NCBI GenBank assembly: GCA_964034945.1
Contig: OZ035964.1
Span: 3,739,533-3,803,532, forward strand
Direction: 5' to 3'
DNA from: Chrysopilus asiliformis
Lineage: Eukaryota > Arthropoda > Insecta > Diptera > Rhagionidae
Length of the DNA: 64,000 bases
The notes below the pieces were generated by a model. The model worked only from the letters and a program-made list of their open reading frames with translations. It made no database searches and had not been told where the DNA came from. Positions within the stretch are counted from its first letter, which is position 1, and every line of letters starts with the position of its first letter. A program made the position numbers and the translations under genes. Of this stretch, positions 33,951 to 45,277 are shown one piece after another.

Positions 33951-34709
33951 TATAAGGTTATGTTGAAAATTTGCTTCAAATCGGAACAATTGTTTTAAAG
34001 TGATGACCATTTCAAAAGTCAGAAACTCACGAAAAATATCAAATAATTTATTAAAACTGGCAAAATTCGTATAGAAAACAAAAACCAGATGAGGAAAGCA
34101 GAAATTTCCCTGAATTAATCACATTATATAAATGCTTCCAAAAATAATAACTAGGCAACGGTATAATTCTAGGGCTGGCATCGGTAACCATGAGTCTGAG
34201 AAGCTCACGAAAATTTTACATCTATTTGATACACAGAGCAGTTTTGTAGGGCTGGCACATGATAGATTTTACAAAATCTGTAGCGGATTTACCATGACGA
34301 GCTTCATTTTTTAAAAGGAAAATCTCAGTTGAAAAATAACTGGAAAAAAACTAGTGTTCTTTGTTAGTCATTAATTTTTCAACTAGGATGTTCCTTTTAA
34401 AAAAATGAGGCTCGATAAAGTTTTACGATAATTCATTTTTCAAAATAACAGGGCAATGGGTTTCTTGTTTTTTTCTTCAAAACCTATTCTTTTTGATTGA
34501 CCTGCAAGCAGCATGGCAATACTTGCCCTGCGTATGAAATAGACGCGAAAATTTTCATATTCCCACGTTTTTATCTTGGTTTTTTAGCTCTTGCCGGAAA
34601 ACCGGAAATACTACGGGTTTCGTTTTAATATTGTTATATAAATAGATTTACTCCCGGCCTTTCGAACGAGACCGAGCACCACCAATTTTATATGCGAGTT
34701 TCGTGAGGA

Positions 34710-34870
34710 TTTCAAAAGTCAAACTTGTAGAATTTGACATCTGATGATGGGTCTTATTCTGAATTTTCGGCGGTAATGTTGGGCCAAGGATTTCAAAGTC
34801 AAACTTGTAGAATTTGACATCTGATGATAGGTCTTTTTCTGAATTTTCGGCGGTAATGTTGGGCCAATCG
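34710..34870 (+). repeat. two tandem units of 80 bp
   Basis: GTCAAACTTGTAGAATTTGA at 34718 and again at 34798, each followed by CATCTGATGAT and AATTTTCGGCGGTAATGTTG. Nearly identical copies. Confidence 0.85.
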
Positions 34871-34910
34871 ATTGTCACTTGTTTCTACATGGTAATAGAA
34901 CTGACATAAT

Positions 34911-35040
34911 CACCCTGATTCTGATAGTCGTGTCGTTTTCGACAAAAGTCGTTTTACGTGTTGTTATTGGTGCTTTTCTACCAATAAAAACACATGAAAC
35001 GACTCTTGTCGAAAACGACACGACTATCAGAATTGGGGTG
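34911..35040. mobile_element. H1 hairpin element, best-preserved copy
   Basis: 130 bp, almost a full palindrome. The left arm is CACCCTGATTCTGATAGTCG TGTCGTTTTCGACAAAAGTC, and the right arm is its complement ending ACGACTATCAGAATTGGGGT G. The centre is TTGGTGCTTTTCTACCAA. No clear target duplication. Confidence 0.85.
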
Positions 35041-35106
35041 AAAGAAGATACCATTATCGGAGTTTTATGAATATTAGGTTAATGTTTTTGAATTCCTTTG
35101 AATTTC

Positions 35107-35470
35107 TAATATTTTTGATAATTTTCCGGCTTAAAAACACCTCGGAATGAATTTTCCGGCATAAAAAAAAGCCTCGGAAGTAATTTTCCGGCTTGAACAG
35201 GCATCGGAATTTATTTCGAAACAAGATACCATTATCGGAGTTTTATGATTAGGTTAATATTTTTGAATTTCTAGTATTTTTGATAATTTTCCGGCTTAAA
35301 AACGCATCGGAATCGATTTTTCTGCATAAAAAGACCTCGGAAATAATTTTCCGGCTTGAAAAGGCCTCGGAATTCATTTTTCGCCTTGAAAAATACTTAA
35401 TTTTCCTGCGCAAAAAAAATGCCTCGAAGGTAATATTCCTGCTTAAAAGGCATCGGAATTCATTTGGTGA
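35107..35470 (+). repeat. minisatellite of about 30-bp units
   Basis: Units of the form AATTTTCCGGCTTGAAAAGG CCTCGGAAT, about ten copies with indels. The block ACAAGATACCATTATCGGAG near 35221 repeats 35044-35063, so a larger segment was also duplicated. Confidence 0.75.
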
Positions 35471-35505
35471 AGAATTGTAAAGGGTTTACATTTACCCCTA
35501 CTTAC

Positions 35506-35622
35506 AATTATCTCAGCTGACCCTATCTGTCGATCTGGGGCGGCATTCCGCAAAAGTTGTGGCGCGAATCAAAACCAAAATCCCCATTAAATTCATACTG
35601 CTTCCGGACCGGAATCCCACCA
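35506..35622 (-). other. GC-richer exon-like block with consensus donor
   Basis: On the minus strand a block bounded by ATGCCAG|TGG and AATT|GTAAGT. It stands out from the AT-rich intron. One frame reads GGIPVRKQYEFNGDFGFDSR, then HNFCGMPPQIDR and a stop 24 nt before the donor. If spliced after the linker exon at 41888 it would end translation. It is therefore more likely a non-coding 5' exon or a regulated poison exon than an internal coding exon. Its donor could feed the exon at 25283, whose ATG follows at once. No TATA or initiator is convincing. Confidence 0.3.
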
Positions 35623-35810
35623 CTGGCATTAAAGATTTTTTGTAATGATTATGAAATGAGGTTAATGATTGAAGTCTGAATGAAAAGTTATTTGGACAGT
35701 GTTTATTATGATATATTTATAAAATGTTACGTGTTTGGTTTTTTTTTCTTGGGTGGTGTATTATTTATTAACTCTAAACACATTCTATATTGTTTTTTGC
35801 GATCCCCTAT

Positions 35811-36092
35811 ATATCTGTGGCAACAAGTCATAAGAGCCTAAGTCGATTTTCAGATCAAGATAAAAAGATCTGTATTTACTTTAATAGACAGAGGAATTTG
35901 GCTTAGCCTAAAAACAGACTTAAGCCCTTATGACTTGTTGCCACAGATATATTTGTGGCAAAAAGGACGAAAAATCTTAAGTCAATTTTTAGGCGAAGCC
36001 AAAGAGATCTGTCTGGAAATGTAAATACAGACCAGTTTGGCTTTGCCTGAAAATCGAATTAAGATGTTTTGCCATTTCTGCCACAGATATAT
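35811..36092. repeat. two consecutive fold-backs sharing an end
   Basis: ATATCTGTGGCAACAAGTCA pairs with TGACTTGTTGCCACAGATAT at 35931-35950. A second hairpin from ATATTTGTGGCAAAAAGG to TTTTGCCATTTCTGCCACAG follows directly. Both contain GATCTGT and GGCTTAGCC/GGCGAAGCC words. Confidence 0.75.
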
Positions 36093-36602
36093 AGATTTCC
36101 ATGAACAGAGATGTTTAAATCAAGTATAAGAAAATATTAACAGAACAGTTGAAAATGACAAAAAAAAAATATAAAAAAACAAAAGAATTTAGGTCTCGAA
36201 GTATTATTCATTTTTTTTTTAAATTCTAAATCTTCCTGTCTATTTTATTTAAATAATAAAAGCCGAAAATTTCTGTTATTTTTCTTCTTTTCCAAATAAC
36301 TCTCGATTGAAATTTTATTTTGCAATTTTATTTATAGTATATAAAATATTACGTTGCATTTTCAATACAATTAAAAAAAACATTAATTAAAAACATACTG
36401 GACAACACTGAAAAAATACAGCGATATAAAAAATACCAATTATTCCATCATTATTTTTAAAACGATAAATCAATAATAATATTTAAAAAAAATACCAAAT
36501 CTTAGATTTGATGAAATAAGTAAATACATTGAACGATATCTTCTAACATTTAAATATTGTAGCAGTTTTAATTGCAATTTTTTCCATTAAAAATAATGAC
36601 TT

Positions 36603-36992
36603 TTCTGATGTTGCAGGAAATTAAACAAAATTGCATTTTACAATAAATTTACTATTGCTTATTTTCGATTTTTTTTTAATGCGGCACAGGGAAAGCAATA
36701 TTTCTTATACACATTTTGTTTGTCATAAATATAAAGGTGTTGTTACAACAAGAATTTCGTTTGCCCCAAACAAAATTCGTTCCCCACCAACACAATTATG
36801 TTTTGGGAAATTTATGTTGATAAACATAATTATATTCATAGTCAACGAATTTTCTTTTGAGGGAAACAAAATTTTGGTTCTAGCAACAACATTATATTTG
36901 CGACAACCAAAATATGTTTGCAGTAACTATAATATGATGGCTGCTTTCTTTCTCTTATATAATATATTTTTTCTTTCCTTGCAACATCAGAA
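36603..36992. mobile_element. inverted-repeat element of 390 bp
   Basis: Ends TTCTGATGTTGCAGGAAA and TTTCCTTGCAACATCAGAA. The interior repeats CAACA/GTTTG words (e.g. ATTTTGGTTCTAGCAACAAC). A further single GCAACATCA sits at 37193. No frame. Confidence 0.6.
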
Positions 36993-38179
36993 TGTGTGAT
37001 TTTCTTTTCAGGAAACCAATTTTCTCAATAAATTTATTAAAATATGGAAAAATTTCTGCCAATGACGTAGCAAGGACTTTTTTTAATCCGACACCGGAAC
37101 AATAATAAAAATAGATTTGCCATCCATAAGAATTTTTGTTCCACAATTTTTTTTATATCGCCTCCTCCATCCCCCCCCCCCTGCCCCACCTTGCAACATC
37201 ATTGATATTAAGTGAAATTTTTCACTAGGGATTTTCATAAATAAAACTGCTTATGTTTAGTAAATTTAAACATCAAATACAACGGACACCAAATCCAATT
37301 ATAAATAAAAAATGACATATATTAGAAAAACAAAACCAGAAATCCATTAACGGTACGTGAAATCCATCGGGAAATCAAATCAAAAAACGTAAAAAAAATA
37401 AAAATAAAAAAACGTTATTGTGGTTAAAAGTTGTAGATATGAATTAAGATAAAAAAAAATTAAGGATAGATCAAGACAAGAAATAGAGTAAAATGAAATC
37501 CTGACTTGATTCTATTATCGCATCATTGCGCATTAATTTGATCTAATTTTTCATTTTTGTTTAAATTAAATTTGAAAATTTTTTATTTTTTTTATAAAAA
37601 AAAATGTGTAGAAAACCTATTACTTTGCAAGTAATTTACATGTCGCCTGTTTTCGAGTAAAAATTCCCGGAGGAAAAAAAATTGCATACCAAGTAAAAAT
37701 TTCCCTAAAAGTACGCAATGGTCAAAAATCTATAACCATTATTTATATTTATATTTATTATTTATATTTTTTAACCATGGTCAAAAAATGGTTTAGATAG
37801 CCAAAAATCCCGAGATTGGACAATCGGATGCGTAAAAATAGCCGAAAAACGAGTGCGAAAAACTTTGAAAATCTCATTCATCACCATAAATACCTAATTG
37901 CCAAATAACTGAAATCGATTAAAATAAGTAAAAGAAATCAGGTCTTAATAAATTGGGGAAAAAAATGTCTACAGAATATCCTAATCTGGTGGGAAAAAGC
38001 TGTTCTAATAGACTGTTCTGCTCCAATCGGAGCTAATAGAGATTTTCGCGCGGGATGGGGGATTACACTATAAAAATAAAATCTTGAAAATTTCGGGAAA
38101 AGAGTAATTCCATGTTTTGTCCTTTTTAACATCTTGTTTAAATGTAGTGCACTTCGAATTGGTTCAAAACGAAAAACTG

Positions 38180-40110
38180 AATAAACGATTTTGGTAGAAA
38201 TGGCAAACTTAATTGGAATTTTGTATTTTGTGACCATTTTCCAACATTTTGTAATAAATTTTATTCTAAAATTTCGATTTTGTAAATTTTTGGAATGAAA
38301 GAAATCGTATTTCAAATTTTTCTTCGTTAAATTTCAATAAATTCGGAAATAACGTCGGCAACCCTAAAATTCGATAAGACAAAGGACGATGACAAGACAT
38401 CAACGAAATTGATTCGTGTCGCTGTGCTCATACGGCTGAATTTGGTATATCCCACAACAGTTGCGATCTCTATTGATGATGAAATTGCAAAATTGAGGAA
38501 GGGCCGGCCATTTTGATAGTTCTCATAGATCGGAAACGACGTGGAAATAAAATCATAGTTTTTCGGTGTTAAAAATCGGGATTTGAGTGATAAATAAAGT
38601 GGAAAAATAAATTATAGGAAATTTTCGATTTCATTTACAAAAAATAAAATCGAACGTTAACCTTTTTTATGTAAAAATCGCGATAAAAGAAACGTAACCG
38701 AATTGTTACAAAAAGAAGAATTGTTACAAAAGAAGATATTTCAAGTGAAGTGAGAAAATTTTTTTTAGTGGTAAAAAATCGTGATCGCCGCAATAAAGTG
38801 TGAGCCGCTAAAGAAATCGGTAATGGAGTTGCCGTTAGACTCCATACGGTTATGAATTGCAGACAATTTTCAAGTATTTAGCGGCTAAAAGACATTTCTT
38901 TACTAGGATTATCGTTTTCTTGAACTTCTGATATTTTCAGTGAGTACAAAAAATAAAACATTTTAAAATTTTTGCACAAAAAAACATAAATGCTTTTGAT
39001 TTTCAAAATTCCCCTTTCCGTTTTAAAATGATCCTCTTTTATAAAGTGAATTCTTTCCTTCTGCAAAAGGAGCACGAGACGAGCCAAGGGTAGGGGGCGG
39101 GAGGGGCAAGGGTTAAAGAAATTATTTACTTCTGGTGCCTTTTTTTACTGATTCCATTTCACAATCAATGGAAAATCCACAGGATCGGACAAATGATTTT
39201 ACGTATTCATGCTGGTAGAAATGGCAAAATTAATTTGCAATTTTGTGACCATTTTCCAACATTTTGTAGCAATTTTTTTAGAAAAATTTTTTTGTTTTTT
39301 TTTATGCCGGTAGAAATGGCATTTTTTTTGAATTTTTTGCAAAAAAAAATTTCAAGAAAATTCCAAGTTTCGAGAAAATAATTTTTTTGAAAAAAAGTTC
39401 TACATTTGCAGGAAAACCAAAAATTATACATCCTTTAGGATGCTTTAATCTACCAGAAACCGTTTTCCGTGAGTCGATAGGCCAAAAATTACGAGAGAAA
39501 CAAACGGTTTTCCGAATGTTATATCCTTAAAAATTTAATCCTTTTATCTAGGAAACGGCTCAAAGGATCTTCATGAAATTTGGAATCTTATAGTTTTCGG
39601 GGACGAGGAATCGATATCCGATGTCCTTTTTGAATAAAAGAGGATTTTTCAAGGACCTCGTCCTTGTACCACCCAAACTGTACCGCTCACCTCAAAAAGG
39701 ACACCGGATATCGATTCTCCATCTCCGATAACCTCTAAGTTCTGAATTTTAACCCGATCGGAGGACTTCGATTTTTCGTCCTTAAAAAAAGTACAGGGGT
39801 ACCCCTTGCGATTTTTTCAATTTTGTGAAATGTTTCCGATTTTGCTGAAACTTGGCATAGGGGGGTTTTTCGGACCACTGATTAAGAAACCGTTGTCTAT
39901 TTTTTGATATCACAAATGGTTTGAAGGGTGCAGGGGGCGGAGGTGTCTCACGGAAAATGAAATTTTCATAAAAACGACACCGATTTAGACCCCATTTAAT
40001 TTTCAATCGAATCCTTACAGGGTTAGGCGGGCAATAACAATAGAAGATGTGGGAAAGCAGAAAGAGCAGGAGGCGAGCCAAGAAGAGGGGGAGATTTAAG
40101 AAATGATTTA
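38180..40110 (+). repeat. AB dispersed repeat, near-complete copy
   Basis: The A module is 38180-39080, with AACGTCGGCAACCCTAAAAT and the AGCCGCTAAA (38803) / TTTAGCGGCT (38877) pair. The B module is 39080-40110, with GGTAGGGGGCGGGAGGGG, TTTACTTCTGGTGCCTTTTT, and a long hairpin 39598-39728 whose arms meet as ATCGATATCC...GGATATCGAT. About 1.9 kb. No transposase seen. Confidence 0.8.
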
Positions 40111-40672
40111 CTTCCTGTGAAAAAATGTCTTTTTTTTACGAAAAAAAACTTCAAAAAGGCAAAAAAAAATCCCACGATCTGACATTACTGCTTTTGACTA
40201 AGGGAACAGTAGTGTGTCCATAGTGTTGTCATTTAACAAACTTTTTGGGTAAATTACTTGCAAAGTTTAACTTCCTAGACTTAACTATTGAAAAAATACG
40301 GTTTTTGCCAAATATGTATATAACGGAATAAATCAGCAAATAATAAAATTTGGCATAAAAATGAAAAATAATCAACCAATGAAAAGCGATTAAGTACAAA
40401 AAATGTTCTTTATTTTCTGTTTTTTTTTTTTTTTTTTTGTTAAGTTTTGTATGAAACTTTATTCTCTTCGCCCTATCTTAATATGTATTAAATTGTATAT
40501 ATTTGAGTTTGACAGTTTATATATTTATAAATATTTTGTTGTTTATTTTTATTCAAATATATTGAGGGACAGGGTCTAATTTGAAATCGATAAAGAAAAT
40601 GAATGAATGAGTGAACAAGATAGGAAAATATAGAAGATAGAGAGAGAGAGAGAGTGAGATAGTTGTGCAAAC

Positions 40673-40779
40673 CTGTTATCGCTATTTTAGCTGACCACTT
40701 GCTAGTTCCATCCAAAACGCTTTGTTTCACGGCTTTCATATGACCTGCATGACTTTTTTCCTCAACGCTGAATACCGCT
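40673..40779 (-). CDS. unc-13: unc-13 alternative linker exon A ([11 protein letters not shown] type)
   Basis: This exon is 107 nt: one base, 35 codons, one base. It encodes [20 protein letters not shown], then [15 protein letters not shown]. It leads into the first strand of C2B and is the form that matches vertebrate Munc13 and nematode UNC-13 ([20 protein letters not shown]). Its acceptor has a poor pyrimidine tract (ATACAG|A), and its donor is non-consensus (CAG|GTTTGC). Both suit regulated use. It cannot be joined in series with the exon at 25177-25283, because the junction would read GGA TGA, a stop. The two must therefore be alternatives. Confidence 0.92.
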
Positions 40780-41190
40780 CTGTATTAGGTATACATACAT
40801 ATACATGTATAACAAACACATTCACATTTAATTTATTTACAGTTAATTTTTTTTTGTTTTTGTTTTATGAAATTTTCAAATTACTGGCGCTTGAAGGCAA
40901 TTTCAATTTTTTTTTAACCCGGATATAAACAACGTTGAGTCGCCATTGTGTGAACGCAATTCAAATTTTATCAAAAAAAAAAAAATTTTTCAGTTTTGTT
41001 TTATATTTTATTTTTTTTATAAATAATACGCGTGTACTAACCTTTTATAAAATTGCTGTTTACTTTTATCAATATTATTACCATTAATAATGTTTAAAAA
41101 AAATGTTTACACGCTTTTACTATATATTTTACGGTAATGTTGAAAACAAAAATCGAAAATAAACAATAAACAGAAACAAAATAAAACCAT

Positions 41191-41376
41191 TTAAAGCCCA
41201 ATTCAGACGATTGTGATCAAGATTATGATTGCGATTGCGATTACGATTGAAGCTTCTCGAGCAATGAGAACAAAGCTTTCAACGATAGGGACATGAAAAC
41301 TTTGATCTCATTGGTCAAGAAGCTACAATCGTAATCGCAATCATAATCCCAATCGTTAGTCTGAATTATGCTTTAA
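41191..41376. repeat. fold-back with (GATTGC)n arms, copy 1
   Basis: Left arm TTAAAGCCCAATTCAGACGA then GATTGCGATTGCGATTACGA and TTGAAGCTTCTCGA. The right arm is its complement, ending AATCGTTAGTCTGAATT. The centre is AAAGCTTTCAACGATAGGGA. A second copy is at 45129-45277. Confidence 0.8.
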
Positions 41377-41887
41377 GCTAATTCCCGTTGGTTTTTGCAT
41401 TTGTGAAAAAGCTGTATTCTTAACCGTGTTAAACATAGACTACGATTGGGGTCTCAGTAAATCATTACCATCATTCACCCACGGAAGATTTTATAGTATT
41501 GCCATGTGGGACGCTTAAATCGAATTTTGTTCTGTGCACGCAAGCAAACCGAAATATGGCGCTAGTTTCGATGGAAATAACTATTTTTATATGGTAACAC
41601 TGGCTTAATGGCAGATAGTCGCCGTTAATGAAGATCCGGTATTTCCAAATCAGCTTTTTTTTACTAATGTATTCTTAAACACTAATCGATTGAAAACAAA
41701 AGCCGCCTTAAAGTTCAGAACACAGCTTGAATTTAAATTTCACATAATTTTTTTTTAACTAACAATACGATTTTCGATATTTTTCTATAACTTTTTGACT
41801 TGAAACAAACATAAAATGTCTATAACAATATTTTCAAGGTGATCAAAAATATTTAAATAAAAAAAGGGGGGACTGATCAAAACATAC

Positions 41888-42008
41888 CTGATCAGCTCAA
41901 ATATTTCTGGCTTTTCACGTTCCCGTTGCTTCATTCGCTCCTTCATTGCCGTTATTATTGAATTCGCCTTATCCTCAGCACCATGCTTTGAGCTTTTTTC
42001 AGCTGCCC
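41888..42008 (-). CDS. unc-13: unc-13 exon, start of the C1-C2B linker
   Basis: This exon is 121 nt. It begins with two bases (GG) that complete an Arg codon (A|GG) with the C1 exon. It then reads [12 protein letters not shown] and continues to [17 protein letters not shown]. It ends with AG, the first two bases of a codon finished by the next exon. Vertebrate Munc13 has the same [12 protein letters not shown] and KPEIFELI landmarks. The donor is AG|GTATG and the acceptor TTAG|GG. The two possible downstream partners are the alternative exons at 40673-40779 and 25177-25283. Both supply the single base needed. Confidence 0.95.
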
Positions 42009-42092
42009 CTAATTTTTAAATGTAAGAACAGAAAAGTAATTTAATATATCTATATATTACCAACAACAACAAAAGAAAATTAGTAATAACTA

Positions 42093-42525
42093 GCTTGCAT
42101 ACCCGTCGTTGCCGGGTTAAGTATTTCAATTTTTTTTTATGGTCTATGTTGGAGCTAAACTTTAGACCAATCGGCTCGGTAGTTTCCCCGCGAAAGAGTA
42201 ACATAGCGCAAAACCTAAGTTTCGAAATCACTTTACCCCCTCCCCTTACTCCCCCACCTCTCGGGCTACTTTTTAATGGGTCTATGTTGGGGCTGGACAC
42301 CCCACGAACATCTATGCCAAATTTCAGGCCAATCGGTTCAGTAGTTTCCCCGCGAAAGAGTAACATAGCGCAAAACCTAAGTTTCGAAATCACTTTACCC
42401 CCTCCCCTTACTCCCCCCACCCCTCGCGCTACTTTTCCGTAAGCCTATGTTGGAACCAGAACTACCACAGATACTCATGCCAAATTTCAAGTCAATCGGT
42501 TCAGCCGTTTTTGCGTGAAAGAGGA

Positions 42526-42580
<55 letters not shown>

Positions 42581-42597
42581 CCAACTCATTTTTATAT
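42093..42597 (+). repeat. dispersed repeat with two tandem 143-bp units and GACA tail
   Basis: CCAATCGGCTCGGTAGTTTC / CCAATCGGTTCAGTAGTTTC units each followed by CCCGCGAAAGAGTAACATAG and CTTTACCCCCTCCCCTTACT. A (GACA)n tail lies at 42531-42580. Related to 32533-32800. It lies in the intron just after the C1 exon. Confidence 0.8.
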
Positions 42598-43097
42598 ATT
42601 AGTATGATTAGAACTTTGACTATGAAAGTCTCCTGAAATTAATCCATGCCACGGTTTGTGTTTCCGAACATTTAAAACTATTTTTCTAGATTAATCTAAA
42701 CTAAAGGAATTATTAGAATTTGAACCCGGCTTCGCCCGACTAAACGCGTGAGTAAAACAAAACCTAGGAAAACTAAATTCAATTGGCTTAAAATTAAGAA
42801 TCGTACTTTTTCTCTTGGTACTAATTTTTTTGTGAAATACCAATGGCAGCACTGCCGTGACGTAACTACAAATTTAAAGCCCCCCCCCCCCCCTTTCCTT
42901 ATCCCAATGAAAAGTGTTTGTGAGTCTCTAAAAATTGAATTTTTTATTAAATCTTCTTTCAATAACCAAAAATTTAAGCACTGATGTTCACAAAAACTTG
43001 GAACCACCACCTCCCCCTCATATATTGCGGGATTTTGAAAAAAAAAACTCAAGCCGGATAAATAATAAAATAATAATAAAAAAGAAATCATACTTAC

Positions 43098-43317
43098 TTT
43101 GTAGACAATCAGCATTGAGAAGATCTTTACATTTTTCATGGCATTTGACCCCACATTCGGTGCACCGAACACCTTGTCTGGCAATGCCCCACAACAAACC
43201 TTCACACTCGTAACAGTATGTCGGCGACGTTGCGGTCCAGAGTACAAAATTGTGGGGTGTCGTGGACGAAATTGGATAAATCAGAGCCTGTAGAGATTTC
43301 TTATAGACGTGCATTTT
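43098..43317 (-). CDS. unc-13: unc-13 exon, complete C1 (diacylglycerol-binding) domain
   Basis: This exon is 220 nt, starts phase 0 ([12 protein letters not shown]) and ends with one base of a split Arg codon (CAA A|GTAAGT). All C1 ligands are present with canonical spacing: His, 12 residues, C-x2-C (CYEC), 13 residues, C-x2-C (CTEC), x4, His, x2, Cys, x7, Cys. That makes two zinc sites. The Trp of LLWGIARQG, which tunes access to the diacylglycerol pocket in Munc13, is intact. C1 recruits Unc-13 to the membrane on diacylglycerol or phorbol-ester signalling and lowers the barrier for priming. No residue needed for a working C1 looks lost. Confidence 0.98.
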
Positions 43318-43382
43318 CTAGTGTAAAAGAAAATCTCAATTAATATTCATATTATGCAAATAGAAGTATTACGAGTTGTTGA

Positions 43383-43615
43383 TTAATCCTTCATTGGTGT
43401 GATGGGGTATGACATAGAAACGAAGGGTTAAAAAGCCGCCATTTTGCGCATTTTGGCCAACGGAAATTTACAAAAGTGAACAGGATTGCCCCATTGACTG
43501 ATCAAACATTGTGTGTGAAATTTCATTACTGTAGCTCATATAATTTAAAAAAAAATTTAATCCTTCGGTACTGTGACGGGTTATGTCATATACCACCACA
43601 CCAGCGAAGGGTGAA
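43383..43615. mobile_element. small inverted-repeat element between two coding exons
   Basis: TTAATCCTTCATTGGTGTGA ... GGGGTATGACATA pairs with TATGTCATATACCACCACAC CAGCGAAGGGTGAAA. It takes up nearly half of the 520-bp intron between exons at 43838 and 43317. Confidence 0.65.
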
Positions 43616-43837
43616 ACATAAAATTCATATTTTGATAACAATTTTCTATAAAATGCCCTTGACGGGCCAAGAGATAACTACAAATGTTTTAACAAAATCT
43701 GAAATTTTCAGTTAAATAGAAAACATTTTTTTTTTACTTTCTCAGTACTTTTTTCACATTCTCAGTGCGTTTTTTCTGAGCGTGTTTTTGCTGGCAAAAT
43801 ATTTAAAAATTTCGAAAAAAAAACATAAAAGTCTTAC

Positions 43838-43912
43838 CAATTCCTCGTCATTTAGGGTTGCCCGTGGAACAGCAGATGTCAGTCCGGCATTTCGTTTTGT
43901 TGCAGCCATTGT
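43838..43912 (-). CDS. unc-13: unc-13 exon, TMAATKRN segment
   Basis: This exon is 75 nt (25 codons), phase 0 at both ends. The acceptor is AATCAG|ACA and the donor TTG|GTAAGA. The peptide starts TMAATKRNAGLTSAVPR and ends NDEEL, almost identical to the vertebrate and fly proteins at the same place. It links the PDIRPRRK exon to the C1 exon. No isolated function is known to me. Its conservation suggests a structural role next to C1. Confidence 0.96.
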
Positions 43913-44309
43913 CTGATTTTTGATGTTATTTAATGTTCCGCAAAGTGGATTAAATCATCAATATTGAAATTAGTATTTTATATTTCATGAAAAAACATAT
44001 ATGCATTTGAAATTAAAAAACCTAGTCAAAAAACCTGTTTCCGGGAAAAAAAACTAAAAAAAAAACAAAAGGAAATTTTGGCTATTAACGATTTTTTATT
44101 TTAAAAATGCAATTTCCTTTTGTTTGCAAATTCACTTATATTATTTATTACAAGCGAAAAATTGTAAAAAAAGCGTTAATTAACGAATTAGGCCTATGAT
44201 TATATAAAATAAAACTTAAATGTAAATATTGAGATTTTATCAATTTCACACATTTTTGGAATGTTTTGGGTATGAAAATTCATAAAAAAATCTCGTATCA
44301 AGAAATAAT

Positions 44310-44366
44310 AGACTGACTGCAGACTGACTGTAGACTGACAGCAGACTAACAGCAGACTAACTGACC
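44310..44366. repeat. minisatellite (AGACTGACTGC)n
   Basis: Five to six units of AGACTGACTGC / AGACTAACAGC in a 57-bp run. Confidence 0.8.
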
Positions 44367-45128
44367 ATTTTTTTGTCATCTAGTCGCAATAAAAAAAATT
44401 AAAATAAAAAAAATCATACAAAAAGAATGAATTAGCGAAAGCATTAAAAATACAGCGTATGAATGATCAAAATTGATGGGGAAAAATCCTAAGATTTACC
44501 AACAACAAAGCTAGCATGCATTATTTAGAGTTTTTTTTTTGAAAAAGATAAAAATCTTTTATTTACAATAGATAAATAATTCCGTGTAAACACGCGGTAA
44601 CCGCTTAAGTCAACTTAAATCAAATTTCCAGCAAAAATAGTGTTTTAGCTTCACATGAAAATTGAATTAAGCGGTTATTGCTTGTGGCCACAGAATTTTA
44701 AAACTAATTTGGAAACAAAACAAAAAAAAAAGAATCAAAATAAGTAACAATTTTAAAAGAGTTTAAAAAAATTAAAAAAAAGGACATATACCTTGAGCAC
44801 CTTTGGGTCCATATTTGGAGATAAAAGACACACAAACAAACGACACAATTAATTTTTAATATTTTATACTTGAGAATGTTCAGCACAGATTTGATTTTTT
44901 AAGTAATTTTTAAAAAATCAAAAAAACAGATGAGCTTTTTAGTATTAGTTTAAGATTTATTTCTGGCAAATTGGTTCGATATCATTCTTAAGATTTCTTT
45001 TACCATACACTCGGCAATAAGCAAACCAATTACAGTTGGTTAAAATCGTTCTTTTTTTAAAATATGCCCACACGAAGACATTTTACAACTTGACGAATCC
45101 ATATATTAGCCGTATCACCCTGACATTT

Positions 45129-45277
45129 GCGATTACGATTGCGATTACGATTGCGATTACGATTGCGATTACAATTGAAGCTTCTCGACTAATCAGATCA
45201 AAGCTTTCAGCGATAGGGACATGAAAGCTTTGATCTCATTGGTCGAGGAAGCTCAATCGTAATCAAAATCGTAATCA
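45129..45277. repeat. fold-back with (GATTGC)n arms, copy 2
   Basis: GATTACGATTGCGATTACGA expanded on the left arm, TTGAAGCTTCTCGA and AAAGCTTTCAGCGATAGGGA in the centre, CAATCGTAATC on the right. Same orientation as 41191-41376. The two copies bracket the exons from 43912 to 41888. Confidence 0.8.

Noticed and set aside
42696..43247. 183-codon minus-strand frame over the C1 exon
   Set aside because: It is a different frame from the C1 domain and runs through intron and a poly-C stretch.
44793..44801. Possible 9-nt microexon (GTGCTCAAG) between the exons ending VSEL and starting TMAATK
   Set aside because: Position and phase would allow it, but the acceptor (CCAAAG) is weak and the family has no insertion there to my knowledge.
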